A stretch of 6,852 bases of DNA from Bacteroidota bacterium. GTDB lineage: Bacteria > Bacteroidota > Bacteroidia > Chitinophagales > UBA2359. The DNA lies in the NCBI GenBank assembly GCA_020631675.1, contig JAHDGT010000248.1:1-6852 (forward strand), in the 5' to 3' direction. Made by a program: the position numbers and the translations under genes. The notes beneath the pieces were generated by a model. The model did no database searches. It was not told the origin of the DNA and saw only the letters and a list, made by a program, of their open reading frames with translations. The number at the start of each line of letters is the position of its first letter. Position 1 is the first letter of the stretch. Of the stretch, positions 1 through 6,708 are shown one piece after another.

Positions 1-25
1 AAAAGATTTTCACTGCGGGTTTTTC
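1..25 (+). terminator. right half of a possible intrinsic terminator cut by the window edge
   Basis: The window opens with an A4-GA-T4 stretch that looks like a hairpin apex. It is followed by CACTGCGGG (11-19) and a run of five T (20-24), the usual look of the 3' arm and U-tract of a rho-independent terminator read on the plus strand. The matching left arm would lie just outside the window, so the stem cannot be confirmed. If real, it would end a plus-strand gene converging on ftsZ, or act in both directions. Confidence 0.35.
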
Positions 26-35
26 TGTTTTATAA

Positions 36-68
36 CGAAAAAGGGAAGCCCTTACGTGGGCCTCCCTT
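36..68 (-). terminator. intrinsic terminator after ftsZ
   Basis: On the minus strand AAGGGAGGCCC (68-58) pairs with GGGCTTCCCTT (51-41) around the six-base loop ACGTAA. This gives an 11-bp stem with one G-U pair. A run of five T (42-38, overlapping the base of the stem) completes the rho-independent pattern. It lies about 60 bp beyond the ftsZ stop codon and is the probable end of the ftsQAZ transcript. Confidence 0.85.
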
Positions 69-79
69 AACCACCTCAC

Positions 80-102
80 AATTAGATGCTTAACACCTAA
101 TT
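80..102 (-). other. AU-rich stem-loop between ftsZ stop and terminator
   Basis: Read on the minus strand, AATTAGGTG (102-94) can pair with CATCTAATT (88-80) around the loop TTAAG. The stem is nine base pairs with one G-U. It has no U-tract, so it is not a terminator by itself. It sits between the ftsZ stop and the GC-rich terminator, where it could protect the 3' end of the mRNA. That function is inferred from position only. Confidence 0.45.
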
Positions 103-118
103 ATTTAGTCTGATGCAG

Positions 119-134
119 CTGATCAATTGATCAG
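119..134. repeat. 16-bp perfect palindrome across the ftsZ stop codon
   Basis: CTGATCAATTGATCAG reads the same on both strands. It includes the ftsZ TGA stop (133-131 on the minus strand) and the last base of the preceding codon. In RNA it could fold as a 6-bp stem with an AAUU loop. It may be chance, a protein site or a 3'-end hairpin; the sequence does not decide. Confidence 0.5.
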
Positions 135-1630
135 TCTACATTATCATGCAAATAAGGGTTCTTACGGAACTCTGCTTTGCGCTTTTCATCTTCATACAAA
201 GAGTAACGAGATACATTGCTCTCTGAAGAGTGTGGTGGTTGCTCTAAATGGATGTTGCGTCTTTTGAATGCTGGCTCGTTTTCTAAATCGCCTAAATCAT
301 TCTGTAGCTTTAAGCTCAAGCCTTTCAAACGCTTGCGGCGTTCTTCCATCATGCGTAAGCGATCGCGATTTTCACGCTTCGCATAGTGGCGGTCAATTGC
401 ATTCTTATAAGAGCTGTTAGACTCTTTGCGACGTTCACGCTCTAATTCCGTTGCGCTTTTACGTGCTCTATCTTCAAAAGAAGGAGTGTTCAAATCCTGT
501 TCTTGCTGGCGTGGTGCTTCTGAACGCAAGTTGTAAGGATCATAATCTGTACGACGGTCATCAACGATTCTATCCATAGAAGGACGTTTCGATTGAATAT
601 CATCATCTAAATTGTAAACAACTCTTTTAGGCTCTTGTGTTTCAACTACCTTTTGCTCACGGTCTTCAGTTGTTTCGAAGCCAGTAGCAATAACCGTAAC
701 ACTGATTTTATCTTCTAAAGACTCATCGATACAGTTACCCCAGATCACCTCAGAAGTATAGCCACAAGCTTCTTGGATGTAGTTGGTGATATCCGCTACC
801 TCATCCATTAAGACCTCACGGCTTCCAGAAGAGATGTTCAATAGGATATGCTTCGCACCAGAGATGTCATTATCATTCAGTAAAGGAGAAGATAATGCAC
901 TGCGAACCGCTTTAAGCGCACGGTCTTCGCCATCCGCTACACCTGTACCCATTATGGCCACGCCACTTTGGCGCATTACGGTGTTAACATCTTCGAAGTC
1001 AACATTCACATAACCCGGTACGGTGATGATCTCAGCAATTCCTTTAGCTGCTGTCGCCAATACGTTATCCGCATGGTGAAAAGCATCCGAGATAGATAGA
1101 TTGCCGTATAATTCTCTCATCTTATCATTGCTGATGATGAGCAGGGTATCTACATTCTCTTTCAGTTCTTCAATGCCTTTGTAAGCTTGTTGAACACGCT
1201 TACGGCCTTCGAAGCTAAAAGGAGTGGTTACAATACCAACTGTTAGTAAGCCAAGATCACGAGCCGCTTTCGCAACTACAGGTGCACCACCTGTACCTGT
1301 TCCGCCACCCATACCTGCGGTAACGAATACCATACGAGTATTGCCACCCATTGAGTTCTTGATCTCATCAATAGATTCCAGAGTAGCATTTCTTCCAACT
1401 TCAGGCTGTGAACCGGCGCCACGGCCATCCGTTAAACCAGGACCCAACTGTATTTTAGTGGGAACCGGGGATTGATCCAGTGCTTGAGAGTCGGTATTGC
1501 AGATGGCGAAGTTCACCCCTACTATACCGTTGTTGTACATCTGGGTAACCGCATTGCTTCCACCTCCACCAACGCCGATAACTTTTATGATAGACTCACA
1601 TTCTTTTGGTAAGTCGAATTGAATAGGCAT
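131..1630 (-). CDS. ftsZ: cell division protein FtsZ
   Basis: Tubulin-like GTPase that polymerises into the cytokinetic ring on the inner face of the membrane. The 499-residue protein shows the N-terminal nucleotide-binding glycine loop GVGGGGSN (19-26), the tubulin signature GGGTGTG (108-114) and the T7-loop NVDFED (209-214), whose acidic residues complete the GTPase site of the next subunit. The globular domains end near residue 320. The remaining 180 residues form a charged, Arg/Glu-rich tail (strongly helical-looking at about 385-440). This tail makes the protein much longer than E. coli FtsZ (about 383) but is usual for Bacteroidota. It carries PAFKRR (454-459) and ends in PYLHDNVD. The ATG at 1630 gives the normal short lead-in to the glycine loop, and a purine-rich AGAAAGGAA lies about 35 bp upstream. 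It is the last gene of the cluster, 62 bp after ftsA and followed by a terminator. Identification is secure. Confidence 0.98.
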   Translation of the reverse strand: MPIQFDLPKECESIIKVIGVGGGGSNAVTQMYNNGIVGVNFAICNTDSQALDQSPVPTKIQLGPGLTDGRGAGSQPEVGRNATLESIDEIKNSMGGNTRMVFVTAGMGGGTGTGGAPVVAKAARDLGLLTVGIVTTPFSFEGRKRVQQAYKGIEELKENVDTLLIISNDKMRELYGNLSISDAFHHADNVLATAAKGIAEIITVPGYVNVDFEDVNTVMRQSGVAIMGTGVADGEDRALKAVRSALSSPLLNDNDISGAKHILLNISSGSREVLMDEVADITNYIQEACGYTSEVIWGNCIDESLEDKISVTVIATGFETTEDREQKVVETQEPKRVVYNLDDDIQSKRPSMDRIVDDRRTDYDPYNLRSEAPRQQEQDLNTPSFEDRARKSATELERERRKESNSSYKNAIDRHYAKRENRDRLRMMEERRKRLKGLSLKLQNDLGDLENEPAFKRRNIHLEQPPHSSESNVSRYSLYEDEKRKAEFRKNPYLHDNVD

Positions 1631-1692
1631 AGCCGTATTTTTTGAAGTTTATTCTCTTTGTTTGTTCCTTTCTGTTATGCGCTTAGTCAAGC

Positions 1693-3093
1693 TTAGCTGA
1701 AATCGCGCATATCACTCTCTAACCACTCTTTACTCTTGCGAATAAAGTTACCAAACCAGCCTGTTTTTTCCGCTTCTGATTCGACTGAATCATAAGAATT
1801 TTCGCGAATTTCATCAGAATCCACAAGTGTTTCTTCCGCAACGGCATTTTGAGCGAAGTTAAGCTGCTCTTCAAGTACTGCTACAGGTTCCAATTGGGGT
1901 TCTGGCTCAGGCTCTGCTTGCTTTTCAGTAGGCACAGGCTCTGCGGAACGAGCTGCTTCGATGGCCAGTCCGATAGATGTAGCGAACATTGGGTCGCTAA
2001 ATTCTTTTCTACCATTAGCCAGATGTTCTGTAGGTAAACCTACACGTGTATCTGCTGCGGTAATGTAACTGGTCAAAGATTTCAAGTGCGCTAAACGAGC
2101 ACCTCCACCTGTAATGACAACACCACCAATAAGCTTGTTCTGATAACCGCTATCATTGAGTTTAATATATATCAATTCAAGCATTTCTTCCATTCTTGCT
2201 TGAATGATATGCGCCAAGTTGCGTAAAGAAATCTCTTTCGCTTCTCTACCCGGCAAACCACTCATTGCGACGATCGCATTATGCTGCGCTTTAGCAGCTA
2301 ACGCACAACCGAACTTCACCTTTAGTTTTTCGGCTTGTTCCTTCATGACCATACAGCCTTCGCGGATGTCGTCTGTGATCACTTGACCACCTAAAGGTAT
2401 AACTGAAGTATAACGAATTAATCCATCATGGAAAACAGCTAAATCTGTTGTTCCACCACCAATATCCACCAAAGCGATACCGGCTTCTTTTTCTTCTTCT
2501 GTCAAGACGGCAGCAGCAGATGCTATAGGCTCAAGAATGAGCCCTGCCATACTTAAACCTGCTTTAGTAACACATCTCTCGATGTTCTTCAAAGCAGCTG
2601 TTTGACCAGTAATGATGTGGAAATCCGCTGCAAAACGGATACCTGACATACCAATAGGGTCTTTAATACCCGTTTCGTTGTCGACCGCATATTCCTGAGG
2701 AAGAATGTGTATGATCTGCTCGCCTGGAGGCAAGCTGATTTTGCTCATGTCAGTGATCAGACGATCAATATCCTCTCTTGTGATTTCGTCATCATCTCGC
2801 TCACGCATAAGATAGCCCGAACGCTGCATATTTTTGATGTGCTGTCCGGCAACACCAACATATACATTGTGCACTTCCACCCCAGCTCTACGACTTGCTT
2901 GCTGAACAGCGGAGATGATTGCGTTCACTGTCTTATCAATATTGGAAATCACACCTCGGGTAACGCCAATAGAGTCGGCCTTACCTACACCTAGAATCTC
3001 TAAACGTCCGTATAAATTCAATCTCGCCACTATGGCACAAACCTTAGTCGTGCCGATATCAAGCGCTGTGATTATGGGTGTACTCTTGCTCAT
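1693..3093 (-). CDS. ftsA: cell division protein FtsA
   Basis: Actin-like ATPase that anchors FtsZ filaments to the cytoplasmic membrane and helps recruit later divisome proteins. Of its 466 residues, the actin-fold motifs are all visible: phosphate-1 ALDIGTTK (10-17), phosphate-2 DIGGGTTDLAV (210-220) and the adenosine motif TGGGARL (328-334). The FtsA-specific 1C domain falls at about 83-160. After the core (about 385), an acidic, Glu/Pro-rich linker (EPEPEP near 394) leads to GWFGNFIRKSKEWLESDM (445-462). This is a good candidate amphipathic membrane-targeting helix: bulky hydrophobics alternate with Lys/Arg, as known for FtsA C-termini. The ATG at 3093 places the first motif at the usual distance. 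A 132-bp gap separates it from ftsQ; I see no convincing promoter there, only a weak TTGCCA-N16-TATTCT resemblance. Identification is secure. Confidence 0.97.
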   Translation of the reverse strand: MSKSTPIITALDIGTTKVCAIVARLNLYGRLEILGVGKADSIGVTRGVISNIDKTVNAIISAVQQASRRAGVEVHNVYVGVAGQHIKNMQRSGYLMRERDDDEITREDIDRLITDMSKISLPPGEQIIHILPQEYAVDNETGIKDPIGMSGIRFAADFHIITGQTAALKNIERCVTKAGLSMAGLILEPIASAAAVLTEEEKEAGIALVDIGGGTTDLAVFHDGLIRYTSVIPLGGQVITDDIREGCMVMKEQAEKLKVKFGCALAAKAQHNAIVAMSGLPGREAKEISLRNLAHIIQARMEEMLELIYIKLNDSGYQNKLIGGVVITGGGARLAHLKSLTSYITAADTRVGLPTEHLANGRKEFSDPMFATSIGLAIEAARSAEPVPTEKQAEPEPEPQLEPVAVLEEQLNFAQNAVAEETLVDSDEIRENSYDSVESEAEKTGWFGNFIRKSKEWLESDMRDFS

Positions 3094-3225
3094 GCTTACA
3101 CACTATATTAAACAAAGCCGATAAAGAATACCGTACTTTTTTCATTTGGCAACAAGCAGCTCCGGGGAAAGTCCGGGCCAATCATCACTTAAGAGGGTTA
3201 AAAAATCAGAGATAATAAGCTTTTA

Positions 3226-4008
3226 CTACCTCTTCGTGCAAACCAATTGATCTTTAAATCTGAGATCTATTTTTTCATAGGTCTTCCAACCTATTTCATC
3301 CATAGCCTCTTCATAGAAGATTTTCAGTTTTTCGAACTTCTCGGTCAGTTGGTGTTCGTTACCAATGAGAATCGTATGATCCCCAATTTTTGGTACGATG
3401 ACCATATCACCGTTCTGCTCTACATATACTTGTTCTACCAAGGACCTCCACAAATCGCTTTTTTGTAGAAACAGTCCCAATCGATAGATACTTTTTAATG
3501 TTTTGCTTTCCAGTTCGCCGGTTATTCTGCCGTTATCAGCAATATGTCCGGTCGCTACTGGAACTCTGGAAGTAAAACTTCCTATGGTCGGGATTTTCAA
3601 TCCCTCAGAGCTTATATAGTAACTCTGATTTTCCGCATTGATGATGCGGAGTAACGGACTTCTTTGGCTGCACATCACTTTCATTTTGCCATGAATATTG
3701 ATGCTCACCTCCGCATGTTCGATGTAAGGATAGGCTTTGAGCATATTCTCGATACGTTCTAAGTCTATCGCTCCGAGAGCAGCATTTAAATCACCAGCCG
3801 GCATATGGTCTAAAACCAGTTGCAATACTTCCTCTTCTGTCACGAAGTGATTGCTATTGTCGTTCTCTATTTGCACATCTATACCTGTACAAGCGGTACT
3901 GCTATGTGCTCGATCAGCAGCTCCTATAAAGAATACGAACAAGATACCTGCGACAAACCAAGCCGCAGCAAAAAGTATATATCTTATTTTATGCCAATAT
4001 GCTTTCAT
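3226..4008 (-). CDS. ftsQ: cell division protein FtsQ
   Basis: Single-pass inner-membrane divisome scaffold whose periplasmic part links early and late division proteins. With the start chosen here it has 260 residues: a short basic N-terminus (MKAYWHKIRY), one transmembrane helix (about 11-30), a POTRA-like domain (about 43-113, including the FVTEEEVLQLV and AYPYIEHAEVSI segments) and a beta-type FtsQ domain, with YYISSEGLKIP at 130-140, running to the C-terminus. Sequence similarity in this family is low, so the call rests on architecture, these local patterns and the position between murC and ftsA. An in-frame GTG at 4020 would add four residues. I prefer ATG 4008 because it starts directly with the basic segment, and the promoter-like box ends at 4022, which would put the transcription start at or beyond 4020. 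The encoded protein is intact. Confidence 0.93.
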   Translation of the reverse strand: MKAYWHKIRYILFAAAWFVAGILFVFFIGAADRAHSSTACTGIDVQIENDNSNHFVTEEEVLQLVLDHMPAGDLNAALGAIDLERIENMLKAYPYIEHAEVSINIHGKMKVMCSQRSPLLRIINAENQSYYISSEGLKIPTIGSFTSRVPVATGHIADNGRITGELESKTLKSIYRLGLFLQKSDLWRSLVEQVYVEQNGDMVIVPKIGDHTILIGNEHQLTEKFEKLKIFYEEAMDEIGWKTYEKIDLRFKDQLVCTKR

Positions 4009-4021
4009 CTGTAATCCCACT

Positions 4022-4051
4022 CAAATATAAACCTTACATAGCAATGACAAA
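4022..4051 (-). promoter_or_regulatory. Bacteroidota-type promoter upstream of ftsQ
   Basis: On the minus strand a TTTG (4051-4048) is followed after 18 bp by TATATTTG (4029-4022). This matches the TTTG / TAnnTTTG pattern (-33 and -7) described for the primary sigma factor of Bacteroidota. Transcription would start near 4015-4018, about ten bases before the ftsQ ATG, giving a very short leader. It would let ftsQ-ftsA-ftsZ be expressed apart from murG-murC. No experiment supports it; the match and its noncoding position are the evidence. Confidence 0.6.
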
Positions 4052-4085
4052 AATTTGCTTAAAGTTTTTATTTAAGTAAGTAAAG

Positions 4086-4104
4086 CTAATTAACTGTTAA
4101 TTAG
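4086..4104. repeat. 19-bp palindrome between murC and ftsQ
   Basis: CTAATTAACTGTTAATTAG has two perfect 9-bp arms around a single central T. It starts four bases past the murC stop and lies about 35 bp upstream of the TTTG box of the ftsQ promoter candidate. Such a compact AT-rich dyad is typical of a dimeric regulator site. It could instead act as an RNA hairpin at the end of murC, but there is no U-tract directly after it. Confidence 0.6.
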
Positions 4105-4108
4105 TTTC

Positions 4109-5488
4109 TTATTGCTCAATTACTTGACTAGCAATATTTTTGCCAATCTTTAAAATCAGACGATTTATATCGCCTGCGCCTAGTAAAACAAGCAAGTTTG
4201 GTAAGTTTTTTTTGAAATGTGTAAGCAAATCATCCTTACCAATTAATGTTTTGTTTTCCAGCTCCATCAAGTTGTATATCACCGCCGAGCTAATATTTTC
4301 TATCGGAAGCTCTCTTGCGGGATAAATCGGTAGCAAAAAAACTTCATCAGCCATGTCCAGACTCTGGGCGAAACCATTTGCAAAATCACGAGTTCGCGTG
4401 AATAAGTGCGGCTGGAACACGACAGTCATATGACGCTGCGGGTAGATTTCTCTGACAGCGGATAAAGCTGCCTTGATCTCTGCCGGATGGTGTGCGTAAT
4501 CATCAATGATCACGGCTTTTTGAGTTCGCAATACGTACTCGAATCTTCTTTGAATGCCTTTAAAACTTTTTAAGGCAGAAACGATTTTAGGCATCGGAAC
4601 ACCTAATTCTGTCGCTACGGAAATGGCAGCCAGTGCATTTTCAACATTATGCCTTCCTAGTAAAGGCAGTTGGAACGAATGCGCATCCTTGTCTTTCCGT
4701 ACCCAATCAAAAATATAAGCACCTTCTCCAGCATTTACATTTTTGGCGGCGATATCAGCAGTATCACTATTTTGGTGATAGGTCAATTTCGCACCTTCAT
4801 AGCGACTGTTGATCGTCAATCCTTCTTTAAGTATCGCTTTTCCATTTTCATTGATCTGTTGCAAAAACTGGACATAAGCTTGTTCCATATTTTGCTTGGT
4901 GCCGTAGATATCCAAATGATCCGCATCGCAAGCTGTTACAACTGCGATATTTGGATAAAGTCTCAAAAAAGAACGATCATACTCATCTGCCTCTAAGACT
5001 ATTACATCATCATTACCTGTAATCAAGTTCGTGCCGTAATTGGTCATTAGTCCGCCTATAAAAGCCGTACATCCATGACCAGAATGATGTAAGATGTGCG
5101 CGATCATGCTGCTAACAGAAGTCTTTCCGTGTGTACCCGCTACCGCTATGGTGAACTTATCCTTAGCAAGGATCGCCAGTACTTCTGAGCGTTTCACTAC
5201 AGGGCAAGCACCTGAAGCCCTATAGGCTTGTAGCTCTTCATGCTCATCAGGGATGGCGGGGGTGTAAACTACGATGTCTACTTCCGGCAAATGATTCACC
5301 TCTTCTTTGAATCGAATAGCGATGCCTTCTTCTCGGAGTTTATCCGTAAGCGGGGTCGCGGTTTTATCATAGCCAGAAACCTTTATCCCTGAAAGGTTCA
5401 TATAGCGGGCGATAGCACTCATGCCGATTCCGCCAATGCCAATGAAATAAGCGGAACGAATCTGTTCGATATGACTCGTATTAAGCAT
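4109..5488 (-). CDS. murC: UDP-N-acetylmuramate--L-alanine ligase MurC
   Basis: Cytoplasmic ATP-dependent ligase that adds L-alanine to UDP-N-acetylmuramic acid, the first step in building the peptidoglycan stem peptide. The 459-residue length fits the family. The N-terminal UDP-binding domain has GIGGIGMS (17-24). The central ATPase domain has the P-loop AGTHGKTS (117-124), EADEYD (166-171) and the Mur-family GRHNVENALAA (278-288). The C-terminal domain begins around RRFE (314-317) and has DDYAHHP (329-335), FQPHLFTRT (358-366) and a nucleotide-fold-like LGAGDI (436-441). The leading dinucleotide-fold-like loop and the DDYAHHP motif are typical of MurC and its relative Mpl; the 459-residue size and dcw position favour MurC. 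It starts at ATG 5488, five bases after the murG stop, so the two are probably co-transcribed and perhaps translationally coupled. No defects are seen. Confidence 0.97.
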   Translation of the reverse strand: MLNTSHIEQIRSAYFIGIGGIGMSAIARYMNLSGIKVSGYDKTATPLTDKLREEGIAIRFKEEVNHLPEVDIVVYTPAIPDEHEELQAYRASGACPVVKRSEVLAILAKDKFTIAVAGTHGKTSVSSMIAHILHHSGHGCTAFIGGLMTNYGTNLITGNDDVIVLEADEYDRSFLRLYPNIAVVTACDADHLDIYGTKQNMEQAYVQFLQQINENGKAILKEGLTINSRYEGAKLTYHQNSDTADIAAKNVNAGEGAYIFDWVRKDKDAHSFQLPLLGRHNVENALAAISVATELGVPMPKIVSALKSFKGIQRRFEYVLRTQKAVIIDDYAHHPAEIKAALSAVREIYPQRHMTVVFQPHLFTRTRDFANGFAQSLDMADEVFLLPIYPARELPIENISSAVIYNLMELENKTLIGKDDLLTHFKKNLPNLLVLLGAGDINRLILKIGKNIASQVIEQ

Positions 5489-5493
5489 ATTTC

Positions 5494-6651
5494 TTATTGC
5501 TCCTTCTGCCTTTGCTCTAGCATTGCGAATAACTCATTAGCGATTCTATCCGCCGCATCGCTTATAGCGAGTTGGCTGATATTTTCACTGAGTTCGCGTT
5601 GCTTTTGCTCGTTGGTCAATATATCAAAGATCGTATCCGCAAGTTTAGCACTTGCTTCATCATCTTTTACCATGACCGCCGCTTGCTTGTTGACCAAAGC
5701 AATGGCGTTCGCGGTTTGATGATCCTCCGCCACATTCGGTGAAGGCATTAAAATGACAGGCTTACCGATAAGGCTCAATTCTGAAATGGTACCTCCTGCT
5801 CTTGATATGATCAGATCAGCGACTTCATAAGCCAGATCCATTCTATCTATAAAAGCAGTTGGCGTGATCCAGTTGGTATAAGCTGCTGCTCTTTGGGTCA
5901 TTTCTTCTATATAGCCTTTACCTGTTTGCCAGAGCACCTGTATCTCGTGTTGTTTGAAAAAATCCAAACAAGACATGATCCCTTCGTTGATTCCTCTGGC
6001 TCCTAAGCTTCCTCCTGTAACGAATACCGTTTTGCGATTCGGTGATAAGCCGAAGTGGGTTAGCCCTTCCGCTTTGGTGCCTGTTCGCTCAACGATATTT
6101 TGTCTTACAGGATTTCCTGTAATGACGATTTTTTCTTTGTCGAAATAACGCTCCATACCTTCATAAACCACGCATACCTTAGTGGCATCATTGGCCAGTA
6201 ACCTATTCGTGACCCCTGGGTAGGAGTTCTGCTCTTGCAAGAGTATGGGAATCTTAGCCCATCCCGCTGCTTTTAGTAATGGTCCGCTCGCATAGCCCCC
6301 TACGCCTATGGCGACATGGGGTTTGAATGATCGAACGATGCCTCTCGCACGTATCAAGCTGGATAAGAGCTTGAAAGGGAAAAGCAGATTTTTCAACGTT
6401 AATCGACGGTGAAAGCCGCTGATCCATAAGCCTTCGATGGGGTAGCCCGCTGCGGGTACTTTATCCATCTCTATACGCCCTTTTGCGCCTACGAAAAGAA
6501 TGTTCGTACCCGGGCGTTGCTTTTTGATCGCATTCGCTATAGCTATGGCAGGAAAGACGTGTCCGCCTGTTCCTCCTCCGCTTACTATGACCTTTAAGTT
6601 TTCGATGATAAAACTTATGTTGCTTATTGTTGCATACCTTAACCCGTTCAT
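5494..6651 (-). CDS. murG: UDP-GlcNAc--undecaprenyl-PP-MurNAc-pentapeptide GlcNAc transferase MurG
   Basis: Peripheral membrane GT-B glycosyltransferase that adds GlcNAc to lipid I to make lipid II at the cytoplasmic face. Counting from ATG 6651 (385 residues), the N-terminal domain has the glycine loops SGGGTGGH (24-31) and GVGGYASGP (116-124), then QEQNSYPGVTNR (139-150). The C-terminal, UDP-GlcNAc-binding domain has TGNPVR (178-183), GGSLGA (213-218), SRAGGTISEL (283-292) and EDHQTANA (309-316). The start is uncertain. Most MurG proteins begin only a few residues before the first glycine loop, but here no ATG, GTG or TTG lies closer than 6651. In-frame ATG 6693 and GTG 6705 would add 14 or 18 residues encoded largely by a heptamer repeat. 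I chose 6651, where ATG overlaps a stop (TGATG) of an upstream open frame. The enzyme core is intact. Confidence 0.95.
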   Translation of the reverse strand: MNGLRYATISNISFIIENLKVIVSGGGTGGHVFPAIAIANAIKKQRPGTNILFVGAKGRIEMDKVPAAGYPIEGLWISGFHRRLTLKNLLFPFKLLSSLIRARGIVRSFKPHVAIGVGGYASGPLLKAAGWAKIPILLQEQNSYPGVTNRLLANDATKVCVVYEGMERYFDKEKIVITGNPVRQNIVERTGTKAEGLTHFGLSPNRKTVFVTGGSLGARGINEGIMSCLDFFKQHEIQVLWQTGKGYIEEMTQRAAAYTNWITPTAFIDRMDLAYEVADLIISRAGGTISELSLIGKPVILMPSPNVAEDHQTANAIALVNKQAAVMVKDDEASAKLADTIFDILTNEQKQRELSENISQLAISDAADRIANELFAMLEQRQKEQ

Positions 6652-6698
6652 CAGACCTGAGACCTGAGACCTGAGACTCGAGATATGAGACATGAGTT
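6650..6698 (-). repeat. degenerate tandem heptamer array at the murG start
   Basis: On the minus strand seven consecutive 7-base units can be read: AACTCAT, GTCTCAT, ATCTCGA, three exact GTCTCAG copies (6677-6657) and GTCTGAT. The last unit contains the first two bases of the preferred murG ATG. Short heptamer arrays are known between genes in other bacteria (for example the STRR repeats of cyanobacteria), and I recall similar GTCTCAG-like arrays in Sphingobacteriaceae, but I could not check this. Gain or loss of one unit would change the reading frame across it. Confidence 0.8.
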
Positions 6699-6708
6699 TC
6701 TGCACTTA

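Noticed and set aside
783..1475. Plus-strand open frames opposite ftsZ
   Set aside because: They mirror the conserved ftsZ coding sequence, give low-complexity translations and have no promoter or family features.
2707..3124. Plus-strand open frames opposite the 5' part of ftsA
   Set aside because: They are shadows of a clearly real gene; the translations lack any recognisable domain.
3059..3145. 28-codon minus-strand ORF starting at ATG 3145 and overlapping the ftsA start
   Set aside because: It is short, has no recognisable motif and overlaps ftsA out of frame; nothing supports it as a leader peptide.
3161..3179. RNase P RNA gene suggested by GGAAAGTCCGGGC on the plus strand
   Set aside because: The gap is only 132 bp, against roughly 350 nt for the RNA. 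No partner P4 strand is visible downstream, where the ftsQ gene lies.
4701..4712. TATTTTTG match to the -7 promoter box inside murC (minus strand)
   Set aside because: It lies within conserved coding sequence without a TTTG partner at the right distance; a single box of this degeneracy is expected by chance.
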